Under the pieces are notes generated by a model. It had not been told where the DNA came from and did no database searches. It worked only from the letters and a program-made list of their open reading frames with translations. Below are positions 28,506 through 39,103 of a stretch of 64,000 nucleotides of DNA, in pieces. The first letter of the stretch is position 1; each line of letters opens with the position of its first letter. This stretch comes from Sandaracinus amylolyticus (GTDB lineage Bacteria; Myxococcota_A; Polyangia; Polyangiales; Sandaracinaceae): positions 5,022,001 through 5,086,000 of the forward strand of contig NZ_CP070225.1 of NCBI RefSeq assembly GCF_021631985.1, written 5' to 3'. Position numbers and translations under genes: made by a program.

Positions 28506-29420
28506 ATGATCGTCGGCACACAGGGATCGCTCCTCGGCATGCTGCGATGGCAGCAACACTCGGTGGTTCTGTTCGCGGCATCGGCGGGGCTCGTGATCGC
28601 CCTACGCGAAGTGTTGGGATGGCACTGGCTGCGCATCCCGTCGGTCCCCGTCGCGATCGTCGGCGGCGCGCTCGGCATCTTCGTCAGCTTCCGCACCAAC
28701 GCGGCGTACGCGCGGTGGTGGGAAGGCCGTCAGCTCTGGGGCCGGCTGATCAACGTCTCGCGCATGTTCTGCTCGCAGGTGCTCGCGTACCTGCCGCGCG
28801 CCGAGAACGGCGCACCCAGCGCGCTGCAGCGACGATTGATCGAGCGTCACGTGCTCTACGTGCACGTGCTGCGATGTCTGCTGCGCGATCAGGTCCCGTG
28901 GAGCGACGACGACGTGGTCCGCTTCAGCGACGCGCCGACGCGCGAGTCGCTCTCGCACGAGACGAACGCGACGCACGCGCTGCTCGATCGACAGCTCGCG
29001 GAGCTCGCGCGCGAGGCCGACGAAGGACGTCTCGCGCCGCTGCGGATGGACGCGCTCGATCGCAGCATCGCGGCGCTGCTCGACGTGCAGGGCGGATGCG
29101 AGCGCATCAAGCGCACGCCGATGCCGCGCGGCTACGGGTACTTCGCGGAGCAGCTGATCCGCGCGTTCGGCGTGCTCTTCCCGATGGCGATCGCGGAGGA
29201 GCTCTGGGTGATGGCGATCCCGATCAACGTGCTCGTGTGCCTCGCGTTCATGATGATCAGCGAGGTCGGTCGCGTGCTCGAAGATCCGTTCACGCTCTTC
29301 TGGAACGCGCTGCCGCTCTCGGCGCTGACGCGCACCATCGAGAGCAACGTGAGGCAGCGGCTCGGCGACGAGGACATCCGCCCGATGCTGCGCCCCGACG
29401 GCAACGGCGTGTTGATGTGA
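28506..29420 (+). CDS. Bestrophin-like (UPF0187) membrane channel
   Basis: A 304-residue protein of the bestrophin/YneE family. Characteristic are VSFRTNAAYARWWEGRQLWGRLINVSR near residue 60-85, the two N-terminal helices before it, and the GYGYFAEQLIRAFGVLFPMAI helix pair later. The segment EVGRVLEDPFTLFWNALPL matches the family's conserved E-I-E-x-P-F-G-x-x-x-N-D-L-P motif. Bacterial homologues form pentameric ion channels. It is divergent from the GMC gene and precedes a MYXO-CTERM protein by ten bases, so the two may be cotranscribed. Confidence 0.88.
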   Translation: MIVGTQGSLLGMLRWQQHSVVLFAASAGLVIALREVLGWHWLRIPSVPVAIVGGALGIFVSFRTNAAYARWWEGRQLWGRLINVSRMFCSQVLAYLPRAENGAPSALQRRLIERHVLYVHVLRCLLRDQVPWSDDDVVRFSDAPTRESLSHETNATHALLDRQLAELAREADEGRLAPLRMDALDRSIAALLDVQGGCERIKRTPMPRGYGYFAEQLIRAFGVLFPMAIAEELWVMAIPINVLVCLAFMMISEVGRVLEDPFTLFWNALPLSALTRTIESNVRQRLGDEDIRPMLRPDGNGVLM

Positions 29421-29430
29421 GGGAGGACCG

Positions 29431-29931
29431 ATGAGAGCGGCGATCGCGGTGCTCGTCTCGATCGCATGGGTCGGCGTCGCGCACGCCGATGCGATCATGC
29501 CGTTCGACGGCGAGTGCCCACCCGGGCTGCGCGAGGGCATCTCGGGGCACGCCGAGGCGTGCATCCCGATCGCGTGCTCGAGCGACGCGGAGTGCGGCAG
29601 CGACGCGGCGTGTCGCGACGTGCACGAGTGCTTCGCGCCGCGCGAATTCACGTCCGACGGGCGCGTGGTCTACGAGACGCCGGTGGTGCGCGACGTGGTC
29701 GTCGGCGCGTGCCGCGCCGATCGCACGTGTGCGGAGGGCGAGTGCCGCTCGCGTCGTCAGTGCGAGCCCACGGACGACACGCCCGCATGGGATCCGCGCA
29801 TGCGACGGTGGACGGGCGAGACCCATCGCGGCTCGACGTGCAGCGTCGCGCACGGGGGCGGCTCGTCGACGTGGATCGCGCTCGTGGGGCTGGTCGCGCT
29901 GGTGACGCTGCGAGCGCGGCGATCGCGTTAG
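29431..29931 (+). CDS. Cysteine-rich exported protein with MYXO-CTERM-like tail
   Basis: A 166-residue protein with a signal peptide (IAVLVSIAWVGVAHADA) and a domain with many cysteines (CPPGL, CIPIACSSDAECGSDAACRDVHEC, CRADRTCAEGECRSRRQC). The C-terminal tail is a Cys (STCSVAHGGG), a hydrophobic helix (WIALVGLVALVTL) and Arg-rich end. That tail is the MYXO-CTERM sorting pattern, processed by myxosortase in myxobacteria so that the protein is surface-anchored. GAGGGAGGA precedes the ATG. The function of the Cys-rich domain is unknown. Confidence 0.78.
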   Translation: MRAAIAVLVSIAWVGVAHADAIMPFDGECPPGLREGISGHAEACIPIACSSDAECGSDAACRDVHECFAPREFTSDGRVVYETPVVRDVVVGACRADRTCAEGECRSRRQCEPTDDTPAWDPRMRRWTGETHRGSTCSVAHGGGSSTWIALVGLVALVTLRARRSR

Positions 29932-29940
29932 GATCGGCCC

Positions 29941-31714
29941 ATGTGGACGCCGTGGCGCAAGCGTCGTGAGCCGGTGACGCCGGCCGAGACGAGCGCGCCG
30001 TCACCACCGAGCGCGCACGTCGGTTGGTGGTTCGCGCCCGCGGGAGACGTGCCGCGTGAGGGGCGCGTCGAGCGATTCGAGGGCGAGCTCGCGCCGGGCC
30101 GGTCGGGGCTGCACGCCGCGCGCACGGTGCTCGATGCGCTCCCCTTCGCGCGCAGCGCGCACCTCTGTCGTGTCGCGCTCGGTGGTCGCGTCGTCGAGCG
30201 TGGACCGCTGATCGCGGCGAGCGAGCGGACGATCGAGCGACGCTTCGATCCGCGCGCGCTCCTGCGCTCGATCGCGATCGAGATCGCCGAGCGCGCGATC
30301 GACGTGGATGCGCTCGACGAGCCCGCGCGCGAGGCGCTCCGCGTCATCGTGCACGTGCCGCTCTCGAGCGACGCGCTCCGCGCGATCGAGCGCGCACGCG
30401 AGCGCGCCGCGGACCGGATGGTGGACGCGGACGAGCGGCTCCGCGACGTGACCTGGCGCATCGAGCGCGGCGTCGCGCCCGGAGACGCTGCGCGATGCAT
30501 CGCGCGACGCACAGCGCGAGGCCGCGCGAGCCCGCGCGCACTCCGTCGCGCTCGAGAGCCTCGCGACGATCGATCGACGCGGCTCTTCGGAGCTCGAGCC
30601 GATGATCGAAGGCGCGCTGCGCGCGCTCGCGTGGCGCAGCGCCGCCGACGCGGAGACCATCGACAGCGCGGCCCTCGACGACGCGCTCGTGCAGGTGCGC
30701 ACCGAGTGGAGCGCGACGCTCGACGCGCGCGTGCTCGCGATCCTCGAGACGACGCGTCCGAGCGAGCCCGAGCTGCCGAGATCGAGCTCCGACGCGATCG
30801 TCGAGGTGCCCGACGAGCCCGTCGAGATCCCCGAGATCCCGCCGCGCGCGGCGGCCGACGTCGCGCCCGAGCCGCCTCCCGATCCCACGCCGAGCGCGAT
30901 GCGCGAGGTGCGCGTCCGGCGCACGACCGATCGCGCGAGCCAGGATCTCTGGGAGCGCCTCGGTTCGTTCATCCCGCCGCTCGCACCCGACGCGACGCCC
31001 CCCACGCTCGTCGAGGCGCGAGAGCCCGTCGCACCGCTGCGCGATCCGCTCCGCGAGTGGAAGCTCGAGATCGAGCGCAACGCGGCGCTGATGGGGGTCA
31101 TCACGCGCATCGCGCTCCTCGACCTCGTGCCACGAGGCATCTTCGGTGTGCACGATCCGACGTTCGCGATCGTGATCGTCATCTCGGACTGGACGTTCTG
31201 CGAGCGCGTCGTCGAGCACCTCGCGGAGATCGATGCGCCCGGCGGGATGCCGACCGAGTGCGTCGTGCTGGGACGCGTCGCGCCACGAGAGGCGATCGAA
31301 CGCGGCGAATTCCACGTGACCCGCGGCATCGAGTCGCTGCGCGCCGAGTGGAGGCGCGGCCTCGTCGAGGGCGCGATCGAGCGCGCATGGCGCGCGCCCC
31401 CGATCTACACGTGGCGGCGTCGGACGACGCCCTTCGACCTCGCGACGGGCTTCGTCACGTTCACACCGATGCGGATCCGCTGCACCGGATGCGACCGCTG
31501 CTACCTGATCCCGCACGGCACGTCGCTCCGCGGCGTCGCATGTCTCTGCGGGCGCGAGGACGAGCTCGTCTCGTACGAGACCGATCCGGTGCCGCGCGTC
31601 GCGACGCCACGCGAGGTCGAGTGCGCGCGCTGCTCGTGGCGCTTCTTCCAGGCCGCGCCCACGCCCGACGACGTGTGCCCGAAATGCCGTCACTTCGTGA
31701 TCATCGAGCCCTGA
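29941..31714 (+). pseudogene. Unknown protein with C-terminal zinc ribbons, apparent frameshift near 30480
   Basis: Coding character runs in one frame from ATG 29941 (WWFAPAGDVPREGRV, later ERLRDVTWRIERG) and continues in the +1 frame from about 30480 (LRDASRDAQREAARARAHS, then MIEGALRAL at 30602) to the stop at 31714. In the second frame a TGA at 30449-30451 limits the junction to 30452-30510. The C-terminal half ends in two zinc-ribbon-like pairs: CTGCDRC / CLCG and CARCSW / CPKCRHF. I do not recognise the family. A one-base indel (real mutation or sequencing error) explains it best. Two separate overlapping genes, the second from ATG 30602, are the alternative. Confidence 0.6.
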
Positions 31715-31730
31715 TGCACACTCGCGCGCC

Positions 31731-32663
31731 ATGCATCGCGCTTCGCTCTTCTTGATCTGCTTGTCTCTCGCCGCGTGCGGCGACGACGACGCGCCCGCCC
31801 CCACCGACGCCGGCATCGACGCGCCGCCCGCCGACGCCGGCCCGACGCTCGAGGCATTCGCCGACGTTCGCGCGTTCACCGAAGGGCTCGCGATCGGCCG
31901 CACGCCCGAAGGCAGCTCCGTGCTCTACGCGAGCACGCGCGACGATCGCATCGTGCGCATCACGCCCGAAGGCGTCGTGAGCGACTTCGTCGCGATGAAC
32001 GATCCGCTCGGCATCGCGGTGCGCGACGACGGCTCGCTGGTCGTGTGCGCCAAGCGCGACGACGACGTCCCCGTGCTCTTCGCGATCACCGCGGCGGGGC
32101 AGATCTCCGAGCTGATCCCCGCAGGCCCCGGAGACGTGTCCTTCGGCCTCACCAACTTCGTCGCGATCGCGCCCGATGGATCGCTCGTCTTCACCGACTC
32201 GATGAGCGACCACGTCTTCCGCGCCGACGCCGATGGCGCGAACGTCACGCTGATCACCGACACGATCACGTATCCCAACGGCCTCGCGTTCTCGCCCGAC
32301 GACGCCACGCTCTACGTCGCCTCGTGGGACGGCCGCACCGTGCACGCGCTCTCCTTCGACGCGTCCACGTCCACCTACGGCGCGCCGAGCGTCGCGATCG
32401 CGAACGTGCTGAACGTCGACGGCGTCGTCGCGACCAGCGAGGGCGCGCTCTACCTCGTCACGTCCTCGCGAGGCCTGCTCCGCGCCGATCCCGCGTCGAG
32501 CGATCCCCCGCTCACCGTCTTCCCGATGGCCGCGCTCGCGCTCCCCGCGAACGGCGTGTTCGGCGACGACGCGTTCGGCACGAGCACGCTCTACCTCACG
32601 AGCCTCGCGAACGCGTCGATCCACCGCATCACCACCCCCGATACCGGCGCGCCCCTGCCCTGA
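31731..32663 (+). CDS. SMP-30/gluconolactonase-like beta-propeller lipoprotein
   Basis: A 310-residue lipoprotein with the signal SLFLICLSLAACG and an Asp/Pro-rich linker. The mature part is a beta-propeller with repeated strands such as LYASTRDDRIVRITPEG, NFVAIAPDGSLVFTDSM and YPNGLAFSPDDATLYVASWDGRTVHAL. The YPNGLAFSPDDxTLYV motif is characteristic of SMP-30/gluconolactonase-like (LRE) proteins. Hydrolysis of a lactone or a structural sensing role cannot be distinguished here. It follows the frameshifted gene by 16 bases. Confidence 0.8.
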   Translation: MHRASLFLICLSLAACGDDDAPAPTDAGIDAPPADAGPTLEAFADVRAFTEGLAIGRTPEGSSVLYASTRDDRIVRITPEGVVSDFVAMNDPLGIAVRDDGSLVVCAKRDDDVPVLFAITAAGQISELIPAGPGDVSFGLTNFVAIAPDGSLVFTDSMSDHVFRADADGANVTLITDTITYPNGLAFSPDDATLYVASWDGRTVHALSFDASTSTYGAPSVAIANVLNVDGVVATSEGALYLVTSSRGLLRADPASSDPPLTVFPMAALALPANGVFGDDAFGTSTLYLTSLANASIHRITTPDTGAPLP

Positions 32664-32795
32664 TCGGCAGGCCGGAGCCAAGATCACACCGGCACCCGAC
32701 GTAGACTCCGTCGTGATGCCCTCGCTCGCGCCCCGCGTTCTGCTCTACGCTGCACGCGATCCCGAGCGCGCGGCGCGCGAACGACGGAGGAGCAC

Positions 32796-34547
<1,752 letters not shown>

Positions 34548-34569
34548 CGCCGGGTCGTCGCTCGACCGC

Positions 34570-34995
34570 TCAGACCGGCAGCTTCTTCAAGAGCTCGCGC
34601 GCCTGATCGGTGCCCGCCGCGAAGAACGCGGCGACCGGCGCGGCGACGTAGCAGAAGATGATGTCGAACATCTGCGTGTGATACTCGAGCCAGCTCCAGC
34701 CCTCGGGCGCGCCCACGATCACCTTCGCGAAGAGCACCGCCGCGAGCGTCGACGCCGCCGCGATCCCGCCCGCGACCATCGAGCGTCCACCGCCGAGCTT
34801 CATCGCGCCCACGCCCGACGCCGCGCCGATCAGGAACGCGACGTACGAGTACTCGCCGACGAAGCGCCCGATGATGCCGTAGAGCAGCCCGACCGCGAAC
34901 GCGCCGGCGACTGCACCGATCGCCGCCTTCGGCAGGCTCACGCTGCCCTCGCCCGCATCCGCCGTCGTGAATCCGCCCATGTTCAGGTTCGCCAT
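34570..34995 (-). CDS. Small membrane protein of unknown function
   Basis: A 141-residue protein with a short N-terminal cytoplasmic part (MANLNMGGFTTADAG) and three or four hydrophobic segments: AAIGAVAGAFAVGLLYGIIG, YVAFLIGAASGVGAM, VAGGIAAASTLAAVLFAKVIV and FDIIFCYVAAPVAAFFAAG. GAGGAGAGAG precedes ATG 34995, so the longer open frame to 35163 is rejected. I do not recognise a family. It converges with the kinase gene, 22 bases apart. Confidence 0.7.
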   Translation of the reverse strand: MANLNMGGFTTADAGEGSVSLPKAAIGAVAGAFAVGLLYGIIGRFVGEYSYVAFLIGAASGVGAMKLGGGRSMVAGGIAAASTLAAVLFAKVIVGAPEGWSWLEYHTQMFDIIFCYVAAPVAAFFAAGTDQARELLKKLPV

Positions 34996-35193
34996 GACTC
35001 GCTCTCTCCTCGTGGAGCGTCCGCGCGTCCGGCGCGTCGCTGGATGCCCTTCGGTGCAACGACCGCCGCACCGACCACGCCCCGCGAGCCATCTCGTAAC
35101 CGAGCGAAACCACGCTTGAATCAGCGACTCGCGCCGACCCCGGATCGACGCACACACGCGCAACTCTTGCGCGAACGCGCAGCGTCCGCGTGC

Positions 35194-35862
35194 TCACCCG
35201 CGCACGCTGGCGAGGATCTTCGCGTGGTGCTTCGCGAACGCCGAGCCCTGCGGCAGCAACGCCGCGACGGTGCGCGATGCTTCCATCGGATCCATCGCGC
35301 CCGCCTCGTCCCACAGATCCTCGAAGAGCGTGCGCGTCGCGCCGATCGCGAGCGACGGGAACGCGCCCTCGTCGATCTCGCCGAACCCGACGATCAACAT
35401 GCGCGCGAAGAGCTCGCGCAGCGCGCGCTGGTACGCGCTCTCGAACGCGCGCCCGGTGAGCCCGGCCGCCCCGCGCAGCTGCTTCGCCCCGAGCGGCGAG
35501 TCCGACTCGAGCGCGGTGAGCACGTCGATCGCGTCGGGCTCGAGCCCCTCGCGGATGCGCCCGGTCGCGCGCAGCTCGCAGAGCATCGCGGTGAAGAGCG
35601 CGCGCGAGAACAACGTCGCGCGGTTGCGGAACCACTTCGAGTACACGACGCGCCGCGACCGCGCGAGCCGCTCGCGAAGGCGCCACATCGCGACCACGCG
35701 CTCGTCGCCGCTCTCGTCCCAGTCCCACCGCATCGTCTCGCCGGGATGGAAGCGATGCCACAGCGACGGCGGCTCGAGCCGGTTCTCGATCGGATAGACG
35801 AGCAGCGCGCCCGCGCGATCGATCGCAGCGATGGCCGAGGCGAACGTCGGCGCACGAGCCAT
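35194..35862 (-). CDS. AlkZ-related protein
   Basis: A 222-residue protein. The opening AIAAIDRAGALLVYPIENRLEPPSLWHRFHPG, the later RVVYSKWFRNRATLFSRALF and the winged-helix part LGAKQLRGAAGLTGRAFESAYQRAL resemble proteins annotated as AlkZ-related, distant relatives of the interstrand-crosslink DNA glycosylase AlkZ/YcaQ. The catalytic QxQ/QxD motif of true AlkZ is not evident, so a glycosylase activity should not be assumed. The start is ATG 35862. Neighbours do not point to a pathway. Confidence 0.5.
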   Translation of the reverse strand: MARAPTFASAIAAIDRAGALLVYPIENRLEPPSLWHRFHPGETMRWDWDESGDERVVAMWRLRERLARSRRVVYSKWFRNRATLFSRALFTAMLCELRATGRIREGLEPDAIDVLTALESDSPLGAKQLRGAAGLTGRAFESAYQRALRELFARMLIVGFGEIDEGAFPSLAIGATRTLFEDLWDEAGAMDPMEASRTVAALLPQGSAFAKHHAKILASVRG

Positions 35863-35933
35863 TCACGAAGCTACGTAGGCGCGCTCGAAGAGCGTCGAAA
35901 ACCGCCTCGCCCGCGCTCCCGTCCGGCAGGGGC

Positions 35934-38339
35934 TCACTGCGCGGGGCAGGTCGCGACGCGCTCGCGCACCGCGGTCGCGATCCCGCCGTCGGGCGCGGCG
36001 CGCAGATAGCGACGCCCGAATCCGCAGCGCTCCGCGTTCATCTCGCCGATCAGCGCGAGACGGCCGTAGGCCTCGATGCTCGGCGACGCGGCTTCCATCG
36101 CGCGCCGATACCGCGCCGTGCCGTCGCGCCGCTGTTGATCTTCGATCGCGCCCATCAGCACCAGCGCGTCCGCGTTCGTCGGATCGAGATCGAGGGCGCG
36201 ACGCCCGTACACGCTCGCACGCGGGATCGTCTCGTCCATGAAGGCGAGCCACGCCTCGGCCGTGAGCAGCCGCGCCTCTTCGACCCGCGTCATCGGCGCC
36301 TCGGCCGCGCCCTCGCGAAGCTGCTCCGCGAGCTGCTCGACCATCGTCTCGCGCCGTGCACGCGCGAGCGCGAGCGCGCGCCACAGGAACACGTCGCGTC
36401 GCTCGGTCGCGCCCGACTCGGGCAGCGCGTCCTGGAACGCCTCGATCGCCTCGAACCAGCGCTCGGCCTGCATGTAGAGGCGGCCCTGCGAGTGCGCGAG
36501 CGCGAGATCGCGACGCGAAGTGCGACGCGCCCGACGAAGCGCCGTGAGCCCCTCGGCCCCCGCGAGCGTGTCCACGAGCCATCGCGCGCGGAGCTGCTCG
36601 ATCTCGAGGCTCGTGACGTTCGCCGCGTCGATGCGCGCGACCGTCGCGCCCGCGGCTTCGAGATCGCGCTGCTGGAGCTGGATCGAGAGCAGCGCGCGGA
36701 GCACCTCGGGCTGCGCGGGCTCGACCTCGATCGACGTCTCGTACGCCCGGCGCGCCTCGTCGAGCTGCCCGAGCTCCATCGCGGCGCGACCTCGCTCGGC
36801 CTGGAGCGCGGGATCGCGCGGCGCGACCTCGGTCGCGGTCCGCAGCGCATCGAGCGCGGGCTGCCACTCGCCCGACGCGAGGTGCACGCGCGCCTTCGCC
36901 GCGAGCAGGAGCGGCTCGCGCGGGTGCGCCTCGAGCGCGCGCTGTGCGATCGCGAGCCCACGCGCGCGATCCCCTGCGCCTGCATGCGCGCCCGCCGCGG
37001 TCGCGGCGATCCGCGGGTGCGTCGCGCGCTGCTCGAGCAAGGGATCGACGAGCGCGATCGCGTCCTGGGCAGCACCGGTGCGCACCAGCATCGCCGCGAG
37101 ACCGACGCTCGCCGCCACGCGCTCGGCCGGCGAGCGCGCCGCTTCTTCGTAGAGCGCACGGGCCGGCGCGACCTGGCCGCGCGCATCGGCGATCCGCGCG
37201 CGCAGCAGCGACGTCCTCGGCCCCGCGGGCGCGCCGCTCAGCGCGCTCTCCGCCTGATCCAAGCGGCCCGACGCGAGGTGCAGCTCGGACGCGAGCTGCG
37301 CGCGCCGTCCCGCATCGGTCGAGATCCCCGGCGAGAGCGCGTCCGCGATCGCCTGTGCCTCGGTGCGACGTCCCAGCGCGAGCCACGCCTCCGCGAGCTG
37401 CACCCGGAAGAGCTCGTCCCCCGGCGGCGGCGCGCCCGCGGCCGCTTCGATCGCGCGCGTCGCGGTCTCGGTGTCCCCGGCGTCGATCGCCGAGAGCCCG
37501 GTGAGCAGCTGCGCCCACGCGCGCTCGGCCGGCGTCGCGCTCGCTTCCTCCGCGATCGGCGCGACCTCGCCGCCCACCTGATCGCGCTGCTCGCCCGCGT
37601 CCCAGCGCACCCGCGCCCGCGCGAGCCGCAGCGGGACCGCGTCTCCGTCGATCGCGGTCGGCGCACCGCTGCGCGCGGACACCAGCCCGAGCAGCGCGCG
37701 CACGCGCGGCGCGTCCTGGCGATCCATCTCCTGCGCCGAGCCCTGCGCCGCCGCGAGCGCCTGGGGCACGTTGCCGATCGCCAGCGCCACGAGCGCCCGC
37801 GCGTAGCCCGCCTCGGCCGCGCGCGGCCCGCGCGCGACCAGCGCCGACGCGTGCTGCGCCGCTGCGGTCGGATCACCCTGGGCGAGCGCGAGGTACGTCT
37901 GCGCGATGCGATGATCCGACGCGCCGTCCGCCGCCGGATCGTGCGACGCGAGGAGCTGCTCCGCGGGCGCGCGATGGCCCGTGATCCCCGCGAGCTCGGC
38001 CGTCGCGTGGATGCGCGCCGCGAGCGCGACGTCGCCGGGGCCGGTCTCGCCGTCGAGCGCCGAGAGCGCGTCGTCGATCGCGTCGGCGCGACCGGTCCGC
38101 TCCACCTCGAGCCGCGCCTGATCGATCTCCCGACGGTGCAGGAGGTACACCGCGAGCCAGATCAGCAAGAGCGCGCTGATCGTGCTCGCGACCGCGATCG
38201 ACACGCGCCGGACGCGCCTGCGACGGATCTCTTCCTTCGTCTCGGGGACCGCGGTGATCTTCGGGATCGACCGCTTCGCTTCCTCGACCGAGAAGAAGTC
38301 GGATCGCTCGCGCTTCTCGCTGTCGCCGTGCTGAGGCAC
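35934..38339 (-). CDS. Membrane-anchored TPR-repeat protein
   Basis: An 801-residue protein. An N-terminal cytoplasmic segment (~44 residues, Lys/Arg-rich) leads to one TM helix (VSIAVASTISALLLIWLAVYLL, about 46-67). A long array of TPR-like helical pairs follows: repeats such as AEAWLALGRRTEAQAIADAL, ALDALRTATEVAPRDPALQAERGRAAMELGQLDEARRAYE and ALDLDPTNADALVLMGAIED. TPR arrays assemble protein complexes; a periplasmic scaffold is inferred from the topology. The partner is unknown. It is divergent from the hrcA region across a 764-base gap. Confidence 0.78.
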   Translation of the reverse strand: MPQHGDSEKRERSDFFSVEEAKRSIPKITAVPETKEEIRRRRVRRVSIAVASTISALLLIWLAVYLLHRREIDQARLEVERTGRADAIDDALSALDGETGPGDVALAARIHATAELAGITGHRAPAEQLLASHDPAADGASDHRIAQTYLALAQGDPTAAAQHASALVARGPRAAEAGYARALVALAIGNVPQALAAAQGSAQEMDRQDAPRVRALLGLVSARSGAPTAIDGDAVPLRLARARVRWDAGEQRDQVGGEVAPIAEEASATPAERAWAQLLTGLSAIDAGDTETATRAIEAAAGAPPPGDELFRVQLAEAWLALGRRTEAQAIADALSPGISTDAGRRAQLASELHLASGRLDQAESALSGAPAGPRTSLLRARIADARGQVAPARALYEEAARSPAERVAASVGLAAMLVRTGAAQDAIALVDPLLEQRATHPRIAATAAGAHAGAGDRARGLAIAQRALEAHPREPLLLAAKARVHLASGEWQPALDALRTATEVAPRDPALQAERGRAAMELGQLDEARRAYETSIEVEPAQPEVLRALLSIQLQQRDLEAAGATVARIDAANVTSLEIEQLRARWLVDTLAGAEGLTALRRARRTSRRDLALAHSQGRLYMQAERWFEAIEAFQDALPESGATERRDVFLWRALALARARRETMVEQLAEQLREGAAEAPMTRVEEARLLTAEAWLAFMDETIPRASVYGRRALDLDPTNADALVLMGAIEDQQRRDGTARYRRAMEAASPSIEAYGRLALIGEMNAERCGFGRRYLRAAPDGGIATAVRERVATCPAQ

Positions 38340-38401
38340 CCGCGGCGATGATGCGACAACCGCCCGGATGCTTCCAGAGAAAGGCGATCCGCTTAAAAGG
38401 C

Positions 38402-38437
38402 GAGAGGGTGGTGGGCTGCCAGACCCGCCACCCTCTC
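38402..38437 (-). terminator. Strong hairpin, possible terminator on the minus strand
   Basis: GAGAGGGTGG (38402-38411) pairs with CCACCCTCTC (38428-38437), extended by GGG/CCC inside around an eight-base loop. On the minus strand the stem is followed by GCCTTTTAAG, a short T-run, as in an intrinsic terminator. It would stop antisense transcription before the TPR gene start; an operator or leader role is also possible. Confidence 0.4.
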
Positions 38438-39059
38438 AGCTCATCGGGGAGGGGCCGTCAGTCCGACAGAACCTCCAGCGAGAGCGCGAACACGATCTTC
38501 GAGAAACACTGCGTACTATTCACTGGCCTTCTCCCTCCCCGGCAAATGCCGGCGCCTCCGGGCTGCGGCAGCGAATGGCCGCGCTCGCGTCGAGGCGTTC
38601 CATGGCGGGGGGGCGCTCATGCACGAACGCCGGCGCGCCGATCGTCGACGCTCCTCCGAGCACGGCTCGGAAGAGACGAGACGAGGCGAACGCATCCTGC
38701 GCTCGAGCCGCGAGCACCCCCTCGTGCGTCACGGCAGGAATCCCCGGGAGCCTTTCGACGCCCGTTCGGGGAAACCTTTCGGTTTCCTCGGGATTTCGCA
38801 CCATTGCGGGGCTGTGGTGGCCCATCCGCCGTGCTCTGTGGGGTGTCCGCTCCGGAGAATCCGGATCGAACAGGCCAGAGGATAGCGGCCTCGCTCGGTG
38901 TCAACAAGGCTTCGGCACGAGACGCCTGCACGAAGGCACAGGTGCGATCGGAAAAACGAGTGTTTTCGCGAGACGCACCGCGCGCGCTCCCGCTCCGATC
39001 CGAATTCGACGCTCGCCCGGCACGCGATCCGTGGATCCGGGGGCGATTTGCCATCTCGC

Positions 39060-39088
39060 TTGACACCAGCGGTGTGTACTTCTAGCAA
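39060..39088 (+). promoter_or_regulatory. Candidate promoter of hrcA-grpE-dnaK
   Basis: TTGACA (39060-39065) is a perfect -35; 17 bases later TAGCAA (39083-39088) is a weak -10. ACACC-AGC-GGTGT (39063-39075) forms a dyad overlapping the -35. No CIRCE element (TTAGCACTC-N9-GAGTGCTAA) is visible here or before grpE or dnaK. Confidence 0.5.
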
Positions 39089-39103
39089 TTCCGTAGTCGT
39101 CAC

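Larger units (their letters stand above)
38340..39103. other. Long atypical gap between the TPR gene and hrcA
   Basis: About 760 bases with no gene I can support. Base composition is more even than the surrounding genes. Several frames stay open, but none shows good third-position bias. It holds several structured stretches: the hairpin at 38402-38437, CCGGC-AAAT-GCCGG at 38539-38552, and GGAAACC-TTTC-GGTTTCC at 38770-38787. The hrcA promoter is at its right end. It may be a remnant of a mobile or dispersed element. Confidence 0.5.

Noticed and set aside
38348-39085. Open frames across the gap before hrcA as a possible gene
   Set aside because: Several frames are open at once, none has codon bias or recognisable sequence, and they cross strong hairpins.
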